64,000 nt of DNA from Callorhinus ursinus (GCF_003265705.1 NW_020312775.1:6360685-6424684); one strand, 5' to 3'; positions 47,371-58,960 are shown, counted from the stretch's first letter. Numbers and translations are program-made. The notes: generated by a model not told the origin, from the sequence alone.

Positions 47371-48800
47371 AAAAATAACTCAAAGCCATATGAAAAAATA
47401 AACAACTCAAGAAGAGGTCACTACATAGGTAAATAAAACTGCTGTAATTGTATTTTTTTTTTTTTGGTCTGGAACTGCCTCTTTTTATTTTCTATATGAT
47501 ATAAAAGACAAAAACATAAAACAATAATTATAAATCTACATTAAAGGACACACATATATAACACTAATTTTGACAATAACAACATAAAAACATAATGTAT
47601 TGTTTGACAGGGATGTATTGGAACAGAGATTTTTTGTGCTATTGAAACTAAGTTGATATGAGTTCAAGCTAGACTGTTAAACATTTAGAATGTTAAGTGC
47701 AATTCCTATGGTAACCACTTAGAAAATATCTAAAATATATTAACAAAAGGAAATGAGAAGAGAATCAAAACTGTGTACTATAAAAATCAATTAAACATAA
47801 AAGGAGATAGTAATGAAGAAAATGAGGAATAAATAAGGAATAACACAGAGAAAACATATAGAAAAATGGCAGAAGTTAGTCCTTCTTTATCAGTCATTAC
47901 TTTAAATGCAAATGGATTAAACTATCCAATCAATAGCCAGAGATTAACAAAACAGATTTTAAAAATGCTACAACTAAATACTGTCTACAAAGGATTCACT
48001 TTAGATCTAAAGACACACATACGTTTAAAGTGATAGGATGAAAAAAGATATTCTATACAAAGAGTAACCAAAAGAGAGCGGGATAGTTATATTAATGTCA
48101 GACAAAATTGATTTTAAGTCAAGAAATATTATGTATACATAATATACAAATAAGTACATTATATGTTAATAAAATTGTCACTCATCAAGAAGAAATAACA
48201 ATTATAAACATGGACACACTAAACAACACAGTCCCTAAATATATAAAGCAAACATCAGCATAATTGAAGGGTGAAATAAATATTTCGCCAATAATGTTTG
48301 GAGAATTCAATACTCCATTTTCAATAATGGATAGAACATCTAGACAAAAGATAAATAAGGAAACATAAGACTGAATAATAGTATAAACTAACTGGGCATA
48401 ATAGTCATATATAGAAAAATCAACCCAAAAGAAACAACAGAATGCACATTTCTCTCAAGTGTACATAGAGCATTCTTCAAGATAGACCATATATTAGGCC
48501 ACTAAACAAGTCTCAAAAAATGTAGGAAGATTGAAATCACACGAAGTATCTTACTGACCACAATAGAATGAAACTAGAAATCAGTAACTGAAGGAAAACT
48601 AGAAAATTCATAAATATTTGGAAATTAAACACATTCTTAGACAACAGTTGGGTCAAATAATAAATCACAAACGAAATTAGAAAATAATTAGATATTGACA
48701 AAAACAAAAACAAAATATCCCAAAACTTAAGGCATGTAGTGAAAGCAGTGGTCAGAGAGGACTTTATAACTGTAAATGTCTATATTAAAAAAAAGGTCTC

Positions 48801-48992
48801 GGGGTGCCTGGGTGGCTCAGTCATTAAGCGTCTGCCTTCGGCTCAGGTCATGATCCCAGCGTCCCAGGATCGAGCCCTGCATCGGACTCCCTGCTCTGCA
48901 GGAAGCCTGCTTCTCCCTCTCCCGCTCCCCCGGCTTGTGTTCCCTCTCTCACTATGTCTCTCTGTGTCAAATAAATAAAATCTTTAAAAAAA
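48801..48992 (+). mobile_element. Can-SINE, sense
   Basis: Complete copy from 'ggggtgcctgggtggctcag'. The 11-bp TSD 'aaaaaggtctc' is at 48790-48800 and 48993-49003. Confidence 0.94.
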
Positions 48993-49518
48993 AAAAAGGT
49001 CTCAAATCAATAAAAACTTACACATTTAACTTGTATAAGTTCAATGTATAAGAGAAAGAAGAACAAACTAAACCCAAATTTAGCAGAATGAAGGAGATAA
49101 AAAATTAGAGGAGAGATAAATGAGATAAAGACTAGAAAAACAATAGAATCAATAAAACGAAATATTGGTTCTTTTAATAGACCAAAAAAAGTTGATAAGC
49201 TATTAGCTAAGCTTACAAAGAGAAAAAAGAAACAAATAACTAAAATTGGGAATGAAAAGGGGACATTACTACTGACCTTACAAAATTAAAAGGGATTATA
49301 AAAGAATACTATGAAAAATTGTACTCCAGCTAATTATATAGCCTAGATGAAATGAACGAATTCCTAGAAACACACAAATTAACAAAACTGACTCCAGAAG
49401 AAATAGAAAATCAGAACATATCTATAACTTGTAAAGACACTGAATCAACAATCAAAAGCTTCCAAAAAATAGAAGCCCAGGTCTAGATGATTTCACTGGT
49501 GAATTCTACCAAAATTTT

Positions 49519-49700
49519 ATTTTTATTTATTTATTTGTTTGTTTGTTTATTTATTTATGAGAGACAGAGGGGAAGAGGGGTAGAGGGAGTGGAAGAGAGA
49601 ACCTGAAGCAAGCTCCACACAGGGCTCGATCTCAAGACCCTGAAATCATGACCTGAGCCAAAATCAAGAGTTGGACACTCAACCAACTGAACCACCCAGG
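49519..49700 (-). mobile_element. Can-SINE, antisense (first of two at the same site)
   Basis: An older, shorter antisense copy with a TTTG/TTTA-rich tail. The TSD is 'aattctaccaaaatttt' at 49502-49518 and 'aactctaccaaaatttt' at 49701-49717. Confidence 0.9.
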
Positions 49701-49718
49701 AACTCTACCAAAATTTTT

Positions 49719-49942
49719 TTTTTAAAGGTTAGGGTTTCTTTCTTTTTTTTTTTTAAGATTTTATTTATTCATTTGAGACACAGAGATAGAGAGAGAGAGA
49801 AAGCATGAGCAGGGAGAGAGGCAGAGGGAGACGCAGGCTCCTCGCTGAGCCAGGAGCCCGATGTGGGGCTCAATCCCAGGACTCTGGGATCATGACCTGA
49901 GCCGAAGGCAGACGCTTAACCATCTGAGCCACCCAGGCGCCC
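49719..49942 (-). mobile_element. Can-SINE, antisense (second at the same site)
   Basis: A better-preserved antisense copy with head 'ccacccaggcgcccc' at the right. It follows immediately after the TSD of the previous SINE, and a third copy of 'ctctaccaaaatttt' lies at 49943. The left edge holds 'aaaggttagggtttctttct' before the poly(T), perhaps 3'-flanking sequence carried along. Confidence 0.9.
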
Positions 49943-50646
49943 CTCTACCAAAATTTTAAATAATACTACCAGTCTATCTCAGACAGTTACAAAGACAGAA
50001 GAGAAACATTTCTTATTTTATAAGGCCAACATTACCCATATACTAAGGCCAGTCAAAGACACTACAAGAAAACTATAGACAAATAACCCTTATGAATATA
50101 GATGTACAGTCCTCAAAAAAAGTACTTTCAAACCAAACCCAGAAGCATATTAAAGTATTATACACCACGACCAAGTGAGATTTATTCCATGAATATAAAC
50201 ATGGTTAAACATGAGAAAAGCAATCAATGTAACATATTACATTAATAGAGTGGAGGAAAAAAACATAGTCATCTTAATTGATGCAATAAAAGCCTTTACC
50301 AAAATCCAACACTCATTCATCATAGTAACACTCAACCATTAGGAATAGAAGATAACTTTCTCAATATGATGAAGAACATTTATGAAAAATACACAGGTAA
50401 CATTGTAATTAATTGTGAAAGCCTAAAAGATTTCTCTTGAAGATCGGGAACAAGACTCAGATGGGTGATTTCACCATTGTTATTCAACATTGTATTGGAA
50501 GTCGTAACTGGGGCAATTAATCAACAAGGAATTAAAATATTCAAAAATAGAAAAGAAATAAAAATATTTCTATTTGTGGATAATATAATCTTATATATAG
50601 GAAATCTCAAGGAGTCTACAAAACAAAAACCTTAAACCATACCTAT

Positions 50647-52350
50647 TATGGTTTGAACTGTGTCCCCAAAGAATATGTTTAAGTCTGAGGAATGCCCCAT
50701 ACTTCAGAATTTTACTTTATTTGGAAAGAAGGCCATTGCAAATGTAATTTGTTAAGATTAGGTCATACTAGAGTAGGATTGGCCTTTAATCCAATATTAC
50801 TGGTGTCCTTTAAGGTGAGATAAAGAGGCAGATACACAAAAGACAGTCATATGATGACTGACATATAGATTGGCGATATAGCTACAAGCCAAGGACTGCC
50901 AAAGATTGTCAGACTACCAGAAGCTGGAAGACCCAAGGAAGGACACTTCCATAGAGACTTTGGAGGACATATAGCCCTGCCAACACCTTATTTTGAATTT
51001 CTGGACTCCAAACTGTGAGAGAATAAATTTCTGTTTTAAGTCACCCATTTAGTGGTACTTTCTTACGGCAGACCTAGGAATCTAATACAGATTGTGGTAT
51101 CAGAGAGTGGAGTACTGCTCTAGCATATGTTTAAAAATGTGGCGTGGGTTTTGGAGTTAATATGTAGAAACTAGAAGAATTTTGAGGTGCTTCACAGAAA
51201 AATCACAGATTGCCTTGATGGTAGAAATATGAACAAATGTCCTTCTGATGAGTCCTTAGAAATGACAAACATGTTTTGGACACTAGAGGAGACATGATTC
51301 TCGTCATACAGTAACAGAGTCTTGACTGAATTATGTTCTATCATTGGGAGAAAAGTAGAATTTATAAACAGTGAGATTGGATATTTAGCTAAGGAATTTT
51401 CTAAGCAAAGTATGGAAGGTTCTACCTAGTCTCTGCTTGATGCTTATAATAAAATATAAAAGGTAACATAAATTGAGGAATCAACTATTAATCACAATGA
51501 CACCAGCATCTGATGATTTGGATAATACTCAACTTCTCTAGAGAGTGTGCTCTGGAAGCATGGCCAAGTGGTGTGACTGGGCAACAATTTGCTAAGAGAT
51601 TAGACATATGACTTCTGGATTCAATCAACCATCTCAGCAAAAAGTCAGGATAAGAGATGTTGTCTAGGAAGTATCAGTAGAGAACTCTCTTATCTAATGG
51701 CTTGGGGCCCTATAAATTGGGTGGTAGACTGGGACACCTGGATGGCTCAGTTGGTTAAGCCTCTGCCTTCAGCTCAGGTCAGGATCCTGGGGTCCTGGGA
51801 TGGAGCCCCCCATCAGACTCCTTACTCAGCAGGAGCCTGCTTCTCCCTCTGCCTGCCACTCCCCCTGCTTGTGCTTTCTCTCACTCTCCCTCTCTGTCAA
51901 ATAAATAAATAAAATCTTTAAAATAATAATAAATAAATAAATCGGGTGGTAGACCAACAATGTTTTGAAATTGTTTTACCAACAAAAATGCTGCCAGCTT
52001 GGACTACAAGGGACAGAGATGGGACAAAATGAAGGAAAATTAACTCCAAGGGTAGAACCATGGATGCAAGGACAGAACTTGAAGCCACAGAAGATTATCC
52101 TCAGGCCTTAAAATCTAATGGAATATTCCCTGCTGGATTTTGGCTTACTTAGAACTTATGGCTCATTTTTTTATCCATATTTCTTCCTTTTGGAATGGGA
52201 GTGCCTATCCTATGCCTGTCTCACAAATGTATTTTAGAAGAAGGTAACTTCTTTCCTGGTTTCATAGGTCCACAGATGGAGAAGAATTTTTCCCCAGGAC
52301 GGACCATATCCAGAGTCTCACATATTGATTGATTGATTTAGATGAGAATT
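50647..52350 (+). mobile_element. MaLR-type LTR retrotransposon, 5' LTR plus internal part
   Basis: The LTR is 50647-51089 (tatggtttgaactgtgtccc; AATAAA at 51022-51027; end 'tctaataca'). The internal region starts at 51090 with 'tggtatcagag' (51095-51105), the tRNA-Leu-type primer-binding site of ERVL/MaLR elements. Internal sequence continues to about 52350 with no readable viral genes, as usual for MaLR. No 3' LTR follows, because L1 G resumes directly. One SINE (51730-51943) is inserted. The family is MLT/MST-like; the exact subfamily is not assigned. Confidence 0.75.
51730..51943 (+). mobile_element. Can-SINE, sense, in the MaLR internal region
   Basis: Starts 'tgggacacctggatggctca'. The long A/T tail ends with (TAAA) units. 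The 11-bp TSD 'gggtggtagac' is at 51719-51729 and 51944-51954. Confidence 0.95.
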
Positions 52351-52466
52351 TGGGCTTCATCAAAATTAAAAACTTGTGAATAAAGGATAATATCTTTAAA
52401 GTTAAAAGACAACCTACAAAATAGAAATATTTATAAATCATATATCTGGTAAAGATTTAGTGTCCA

Positions 52467-53200
52467 GGGGCACCTGGGTGGCTCAGTCATTAAGCATCTG
52501 CCTTTGGCTCAGGTCATGATCCCAGCGTCCTGGGACTGAGTCCCACATTGGGTTCCTTGCTCAGCGGGGAGATTGCTTCTCCCTCCCCAACTCTCCCTGC
52601 TTGTGTTCCCTCTCTCTGTCAAATAAATATATAAATCTTTTTATTTTATTTTATTTTATTTTATTTTATTTTATTTTATTTTATTTTATTATGTTATGTT
52701 CATCACCATACATTACATCATTAGTTTTTGATGTAGTGTTCCATGATTCATTGTTTGCATATAACACCGAGTGCTCCACTTAATACTTGCCCTCTTTAAT
52801 ACCCATCACAAGGCTGAGGCATCCTCCCACTGCCCTCCCCTCTAGAACCCTCAGTTTGTTTCTCAGGGTCCATAGTCTTTCATGGTTTCTCTCCCCCTCC
52901 GATTTCCCCCCCTTCATTTTTCCCTTCCTACTATCTTCTTCTTTTTTTTTTTTTTAACATACAATGTATTATTTGTTTCAGAGGTACAGGTCTGTGATTC
53001 AATAGTCTTACACAATTCACAGCGCTCACCATAACACATACCCTCCCCAATGTCTATCACCCAGCCACCCCATCTCTCCCCCCCTCCAGCACTCCAGCAA
53101 CCCTCAGTTTGTTTCCTGAGATTAAGAATTCCTCATATCAGTGATATCATATGATACATGTCTTTCTCTGACTGACTTTAAATAAATAAAATCTTAAAAA
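52467..53200 (+). mobile_element. Can-SINE, sense, split by an L1 fragment
   Basis: The SINE body is 52467-52639 and its A-rich tail reappears at 53179-53200. The TSD is 'aaagatttag[ta][ga][tc]ccag'-like: 52451-52466 against 53201-53217. An L1 3' end (52640-53178) was inserted into the SINE tail. Confidence 0.88.
52640..53178 (-). mobile_element. L1 3' fragment, antisense, inside a SINE tail
   Basis: Begins with a (TTTTA)n run (52640-52690), the reversed A-tail. The two-part 3'UTR of the element A/B subfamily follows, truncated just inside ORF2 near 53178. An imperfect ~16-bp TSD (aaataaatatataaatct / aaataaataaaatct) is formed from the SINE tail itself. Confidence 0.9.
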
Positions 53201-53381
53201 AAAGATTTAGTAACCAGAATATATAAATAACACTTATAACCCAAGAACAAAAAGTTGAACAACCCAGTTTAAAAATGGGCAAAATAATTTAATAGGCTAA
53301 AAACCACTGAATTGTACACTTAAAATTGTAAATTTGTGGAATATGAATTATATCCACAAACCTGTTGTGTTTAAAAAAAAA

Positions 53382-54715
53382 GCAAACTTAACTAAGAGAA
53401 ATGAGTAGGGACTCTGACACTGGATTAGTCAATGGTTTCTTAGATATACTACTTAAGCACAAGCAACAGAATAAAAAAATAAATTGAATTTCATCAAAAT
53501 TAAAAACTTTTGTGCAAAAGACACCATAAAGACAATGAAAAAAAACCCCACAGAATGGGAAAAAATATTTGTAAATCATAGATCTGAAAAAAGTCTAGTA
53601 TCTAGAGTACATAAAGAAATCTTACAACTAAATGGTAAAAAGATAATCTAATTGAACAAATGGGCAAAGGGTCTGAATAGACATTTCTCTAAAATATAAA
53701 AATGCTGAATAAGCACAAGAAAAGTTGTTTAGCAACATTAGCCATCACAGAATGCAATTAATTGCAAATCCATATCACAATGAGGTGCCACTTCACACTC
53801 ACTAGGATGCTTATCATTAAAGAGAAAAACAACAGTAAATGTTCATAAGGATGTGGAAAACTGGGGCGCCTGGGTGGCTCAGTGGGTTAAGCCACTGCCT
53901 TCGGCTCAGGTCATGATCCTGGGGTCCCGGGATCGAGTCCCGCATCGGGCTCCCTGCTCGGCGGGGAGTCTGCTTCTCCCTCTGACCCTCCTCCCGTCTC
54001 ATGTGCTTTCTCTCTCTCTCATTCTCTCTCTCTCAAATAAATAAATAAAAATCTTTAAAAAAAAAAAAGGATGTGGAAAACTTGAAACCTCATACATTGC
54101 AGGTGGTAATGTGAAATGGTGCAGCCACTGTGGAAAGCTGTTTAGCAGTTCCTCAAAAAATTAACATAAAATTCTCGTATGATCCAGCAATTTCTTTCCT
54201 AGGTATATACCCAAGAGAAATGAAAACATATGTCCACACAAAAATGTGCACACAAATTTTTATTGCACCATTATTCATAATAGTCCCAAAGTGGAAACAA
54301 CCCAAATAATCTTCAACTGATAAATAGGCGAAGAAAATATGGTATATCCCTTTAATGGAATGTTATTGGGCAATAAAAAAGAATGAAGTAGTGATACATG
54401 AAACAACAGTGAAGATCACTGAAAACATTATGTTAAGTGGAAGAAACCAATCACGGAGGAAAACATATTGAATTATTTGTATGAAATGTCCAAGGTAGGC
54501 AAAGCTATAGAAAAAGGAAACAGATATTATGAGTTTATTTGTTGCTTAGGGCTGGGATGCTATGATGGAATGGAGAGTGTCTGATCAGAGGCACAGTGTT
54601 TCTTCTGGGGGTGATGAAAATGTTCTAAAATTAGATTGTAGTGATGATCGCATACTTCTGTGAGTATACAAAAAAAAAAACCACTGAATTGTACAGTTTA
54701 AAATTATGTGAATTA
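53382..54715 (+). mobile_element. Ancient L1, 5'-truncated, sense (element H)
   Basis: ORF2 C-terminal remains: 'tttcatcaaaattaaaaact' near 53490 and 'gatgtggaaaact' near 54070, then a 3'UTR with 'gaattgtacagtttaaaatt'. One SINE (53863-54066) is inserted. Element I was inserted into the 3'UTR of this copy; about 30 bp of its end (59209-59242, gtgaattaaatctcaacagg) lie beyond element I. No open frame. Confidence 0.75.
53863..54066 (+). mobile_element. Can-SINE, sense, youngest-looking copy
   Basis: The best-preserved SINE here: 'ggggcgcctgggtggctcag', 'tcccgggatcgagtcccgca', 'ctcggcgggga', a long CT tract and a (TAAA) tail. The perfect 16-bp TSD 'aaggatgtggaaaact' is at 53847-53862 and 54067-54082. 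Intact A-box-like and B-box-like sequences suggest pol III promoter origin. Confidence 0.97.
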
Positions 54716-54749
54716 TGGATTTCTAAGGAAGATGGCAGAGTAGGAGGAC

Positions 54750-55133
54750 TGTGTGGTGCATTGGGATTGGGTGGGGGAAAGCAGCATGGGTGGTGAAAGA
54801 ATTCACACAAGACAGAACAAAGGAGAAGTTTATTGAATACACTGCAAGGGAGCAGCAGGCAGGACAGCAAAGGAGAGATTGTCTGCCATGAGGTGGTGGG
54901 GGAGTGCTATAGTTATAGGGCAGAGTGAGGAAGTATGGAAACCTGTGGAATTTTCCCTTTTTTGGTAACTGTGCCTGGTTGTAAGTAGCCCATTTGTTAG
55001 TTAGGGCCTATGGCCATTTTGAGGTGGGTCACTTAATGAGTCTGTTTGCATTCAGCTCAGTGGTCACTGTGGGCCCCTTTGCCTTGATCAAGTTTCCATT
55101 GCTCAAGCCTGTTGCCAAAAAGCAGCCTTGACA
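54750..55133 (-). mobile_element. LTR, antisense, in L1 I 5'UTR
   Basis: On the minus strand it starts 'tgtcaaggctgctttttggc' and ends 'caccacaca' (TG...CA). It has the same order as the sense LTR at 29256, including shared 'gtgacccacctcaaaat' and 'caggcacagttaccaaaaa'. Its flanks 'aggaggac' | 'gaccctaag' match the empty site 'aggaggaccctaag' in L1 F, with a short GAC duplication. It is a solo LTR with no viral genes. Confidence 0.85.
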
Positions 55134-55145
55134 GACCCTAAGTCT

Positions 55146-55257
55146 GGATACAACTAGAGAACCCTCACAGCAGTGTAAGTAACTCATGGATACAACTAGA
55201 GAACACTTGTGTCATGGATACAACTAGAGAACACTCACAGCAGTGTAAGTAACTCAG
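55146..55257 (+). repeat. Triplicated 28-42-bp units in the L1 I 5'UTR
   Basis: Three copies of 'ggatacaactagagaac' start at 55146, 55188 and 55216. The first and third also share 'cacagcagtgtaagtaactc'. The pattern is a small local amplification next to the LTR insertion. Confidence 0.9.
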
Positions 55258-55829
55258 AAAATGACCTGAGGCTGGCAGAATAAACTCCACACGTAAATGT
55301 GGAGATGAGGCCACATCAAAAAGGATAGGAAGGCAGAGACATCGTTGGGAGCTAAATGGACATGTAAGATTTTCTCTGGGAGCAGGGGGTGCCATGGACA
55401 CCTGAGGGGGAGAGAAACAGACCCCTGTACTGGAATGCCTGCAAGGGAAAGACAAATCCCCATAACATTTGGCTTTGAAAACCAGAGGAGCTGAATTTCA
55501 AAAGTTCTTACAGCCAGAGAGACATAAAAACTTGAACTTACACAAGATCAGTGGGGTCCACTCTGGAGGAGCTGGGAAGGTGAGAGGAAACTGAGTCCCT
55601 GCCCTTAAAAAGGACAGCACAACAAATAGCCCATTATGGTACAGCATATAAGCAGCAGTTTGAAAAAGAGGGGCATACAGGAGGGAGTTATTTACTCATC
55701 TCAGAGCCTGTCCCAGAGGGACAGAAATTGCTGGGAACTCCTCCAGGAACAAAATAAATGTCAGTCATCATTTATGTCCCCACCCCCCAGTGTAAGCACA
55801 CAGGCACCTGAGAGGCTAGTTATCTAACT

Positions 55830-56285
55830 TGCTAGCACTGCAGCCCCACCCCCACACAATGCTTCCACAGAGCCAGACAGGCCACTTCAGTTCTGGCACT
55901 GCAGGGCCCCTCCAGCAGAGGACCTAGGGGCACAAAATTTCCTAGCACTGCTGCCTCACCACCCTGACCCCCTTCACTGTGCTCCTAAGAACCCACCTCT
56001 CCAGAGGGTTTCTCAGTCCCAGGGCAGCAGGGCCTTTTTTACAGAGGATCTGAAGCATGGAAAACTTGCTAGCATTGGTGTTCCACCAACCTGCCTCCTA
56101 CACTGGGCTTCTGCAAACCCAGACAGACCACTTCAGTCCTGATGCTGTAGGGCTCCTTCCATGGTGTACAAGGATTGCTAACACTGCCACCCCACTGCAT
56201 TGCCCCTGTGTTGTGCTTTGGGGGACACACTTTCTCCAATATGTTCTTGGACAGAGTCCATACAGGGGTGACGCAGTTCTGGACA
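55830..56285 (+). repeat. ~110-127-bp imperfect monomers in the L1 I 5'UTR
   Basis: Four units begin 'gctagcactgcagccccacc'-like at 55831, 55941, 56068 and 56176. Each then has 'cacttcagt[tc]c' or 'tctcagtccc' and a 'gcagggc'-like run. GC content is higher than the flanks. The open frames here (for example 56057-56329) are repeat effects. Confidence 0.7.
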
Positions 56286-56814
56286 GTGTGCAAGCAACCC
56301 CTACAGTGGCCAGCACTACTCCAAAGTGACTCCAGCCTCAGAGAGGAGAAGATAACCACACATAGTAATCAGACAGATGCCCTAGCAATGGGCTGGAGGC
56401 AGACAACTTTTCTAACTTCAGGCATTGCCCACCGATGAAAGCTTCTCAAGGGAGAATACAGAGAAAGCACCCTGCAGTTTGTTGCTATTCCATGTCTGGC
56501 AAACACATGGTCTGACTCCGCTCAAGCCCAAGGTGTCCCCAGACTGGCTCCTAACAACACAGGGAATAAATACTGCTCATAGGCAGAGGGAGCCAGTGCA
56601 GATGACTGGACTGCAGGAAAAAGCAGCTCACCCACAAAAGCTGGGCACATGAATCACACATAGGAGACATCCCTGAAGTGCCATGTTCTGATGAAGAGGG
56701 GACACTACATGGCAAAGCACTACAGGACCTCTTCTTCATAAGGTCACTACTTCCCAGGGCAGGATATGTAACTGTCTTTACTAACACACAGAAACATACA
56801 CAGTCAGACAAAAT

Positions 56815-57656
56815 GAGAACACAGAGGACCATGTTCTAAAAGAAAAAACAGGGTAAAATCACAGCAAGAGACATAAGTGAAATGGATATAAGTAATATGC
56901 CTGATAGAGAATTTAAAGTTATCATAGATACTCACAGGACTTGAGAAAAGAGTGGAAGACATCGGTGACACCCTTAAAAAACATGGAAAACATAAAAAAG
57001 AACCAATCAGAGATGAAGAAAACAATAAATGAAATTAAAAATACACTTGATAGAATAAATAGAAGGCTAGAAGAAGCAGAGAAATGAATTAATGACCTTA
57101 AAGAGGGTAATAGAAATTAATCAAACTGAGCAAATGAGGAAAAAAAAGAAATATGCAAAACAAAAATACACTTAAGGAATTCAGTGACTCCATCAAGTGT
57201 AATAACATTCATATTATAGGGATGCAACAAGAGGAAAAAGAAAGAAAATGGGTCAGAAAATTTATTTGAGGAAATAATAGCTGAAAACTTTCTTAATATG
57301 AGGAAGGAAATAGATATTCAGAAACGGGAAGCACAGAGATTCCCCCCAACAAAATCAACCCAAGGAGATTCACATATAGTATTTAAAATGGAAAGAAAAA
57401 GTAAAGATAAAGACAAATAAATTTAAAAGTATCAAGAGCAAAGAACTCTGTTACATACAAGGGAAAACCCATAAGGCTATCAGAAAATTTTTCAGCAGAG
57501 ACTTTGCAGGCCTGAAGAAAGTGGCATGATATATTCAAAGTACTAGAAGGGAAAAATATGGGGCCAAGAATACTCTATCCTGCAAAGCCATCATTCAGAA
57601 TAGAAGGAGAGATAGTTTCCCAGACAAACAAAAACTACAAGAGTTTATGACCACCT
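56815..57656 (+). pseudogene. L1 ORF1 relic (element I)
   Basis: ORF1 order without a long frame: 'gaaatggatataagtaatat', a Lys/Glu-rich coiled-coil part, then the C-terminal part near 57500-57656 ('gtggcatgatatattcaaag', 'actctatcctgcaaagccat'). In-frame stops occur, for example TGA in 'agaaatgaattaatg' near 57084. Confidence 0.75.
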
Positions 57657-58070
57657 AAACTAGCCTGGAAAGAAATATTAAATGGGATTTTTTGAGTAGA
57701 AAGGAAAGACCATAAATGAGACTCTGAAATGTAAGTATATATGTAAAAATCAGTCAAGGAATTCACAAAGAAAAGAATGTAAAATATGACACTATATACC
57801 TAAAAAATGTGGGGGGAGAGAGGAGTAAAAAATGGATTCAAATTTAAGTGATTATCCACTTAATATAGACTGCTGTATGCAAAAGTAGTTATATACAAAC
57901 CTAACGGTAACCATAAATCAAAAACCAGTAATAGTTGCAAAGAATAAAGAGAAAAAAATCCAAGTATATCACTAAAGAAAGCCAGCAAACCATGAAAGAG
58001 AGCAAGAGAAGAAAGGATCAAAAAAAAAAAAAACTATAGAAACAACCATAAAACAAGTAACAAAATAACA

Positions 58071-58960
58071 ATGAATACATACCTATCAATAATTACTTTG
58101 AATGTAAATGCTCCAATCAAAAGACATAGGGTGACAGAATGGATAAAAAACAAGACCCATCTATATGCTGCCTATAAGAGACTCATTCTAGACTAAAGAC
58201 ACCTGCAGATTGAAAGTGAGGGGATGGAGAAATATTTATAATGCAAATGGAAGACAAAAGAAACCAGAGTAGCAATATTTATATTGAAAAAAGTACATGT
58301 TAAAACAAAAACTGTAATAAGAGACAAAGAGGGGTACTATATAATAATAAAGGGGACAATCCAACAGGAACATACAACAGTTGTAAATATTTATGCATCC
58401 AACATGGGGGCACACACATACATAAAACAGTTAATCACAAATGTAAAGGAAGTAATCCATCATACTACAGTAATAGTAAGGGACTTTAGCAACCCACATG
58501 CATCAATGGACAGATCATCTAAAGAGAAAATTAACAAGGAAAGAATGGCTTTGAATGACACACTGGACGAGATGGATTTAACAGACATATTCAGAATATT
58601 CCATCCTAAAACAGAAGAATACACATTCTTTTCAAGTGTACATGGAACATTCTCCAGAATAGATCACATATCAGGCCACAAAACAAGTTCAACATATTCA
58701 AAAAGATGAAAGTATGCAACTTTTCTTTTTTTTTCTAAAGATTTTTATTTATTTATTTTAGAGAAAGAGAGTGAGAAAATGGAGGGAGGGGCAGAGGGAG
58801 AGAGATAATTCTGAAGCAGACTCCCTGCTGAGTGCAGAGCCTGATGTGGGACTCAATCCCAAGGCCCTGAGATCATGATCTAAGCCAAAATCAAGAATTG
58901 GCTGCCACACCAACTGAGCCACCCCAGTGCCCCAGTATGCAACTTTGCTGACCACAACTC
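58071..58960 (+). pseudogene. L1 ORF2 N-terminal endonuclease fragment (element I)
   Basis: Begins at ATG 58071 (atgaatacatacctatcaat). A frame is open at 58284-58709 with residues such as 'TVVNIYASN', 'VRDFSNPHASMDRSS' and 'DIFRIFHPKTEEYTFFSSVHGTFSRIDHI', the AP-endonuclease region including the S-R-I-D-H motif near the catalytic His. In the D-F-N motif Asn is replaced by Ser (DFSNP). The SINE at 58724 and the deletion after 58960 remove the rest (RT and Cys-rich domains). Confidence 0.88.
58724..58933 (-). mobile_element. Can-SINE, antisense, in L1 I ORF2
   Basis: A diverged antisense copy with T-rich tail 'cttttttttttctaaagatt'. The 13-bp TSD 'agtatgcaacttt' is at 58711-58723 and 58934-58946. 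Confidence 0.95.

Larger units (their letters stand above)
47880..53290 (+). pseudogene. L1 ORF2 relic in pieces (element G)
   Basis: The ORF2 start region is at 47880-48000 (cattactttaaatgcaaatg). The endonuclease end is near 48480-48540, where the 'tagaccatatattaggccac' stretch is the usual 'DHILGHK' coding site. RT pieces follow at 49380-50640, including 'tttgtggataatataatctt' at 50573-50592 where FADD should be (Phe-Val-Asp-Asn by the obvious frame, so the second catalytic Asp is lost). After the MaLR element only a short C-terminal piece remains (52355-52466 and 53201-53290). Confidence 0.72.
46850..53381 (+). mobile_element. Ancient L1, sense, interrupted (element G)
   Basis: An old L1M-type copy. 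ORF1 remains from about 46850, an inter-ORF region at 47390-47880, ORF2 from about 47880 and a 3' end near 53290-53381 (actgaattgtacacttaaaa, then an A-run). It is cut by SINEs at 48801, 49519 and 49719, a MaLR element at 50647, and a SINE with a nested L1 fragment at 52467-53200. Part of ORF2 is missing at the MaLR right edge. No frame survives. Confidence 0.8.

Noticed and set aside
53863..53940. tRNA gene (A-box-like and B-box-like sequences)
   Set aside because: They are the tRNA-derived head of a SINE; no cloverleaf with a proper acceptor stem, and the copy has a SINE body, tail and TSD.
56057..56652. Overlapping open frames on both strands
   Set aside because: Same cause: GC-rich L1 5'UTR monomers with few stops; peptides are low-complexity and strand-symmetric.
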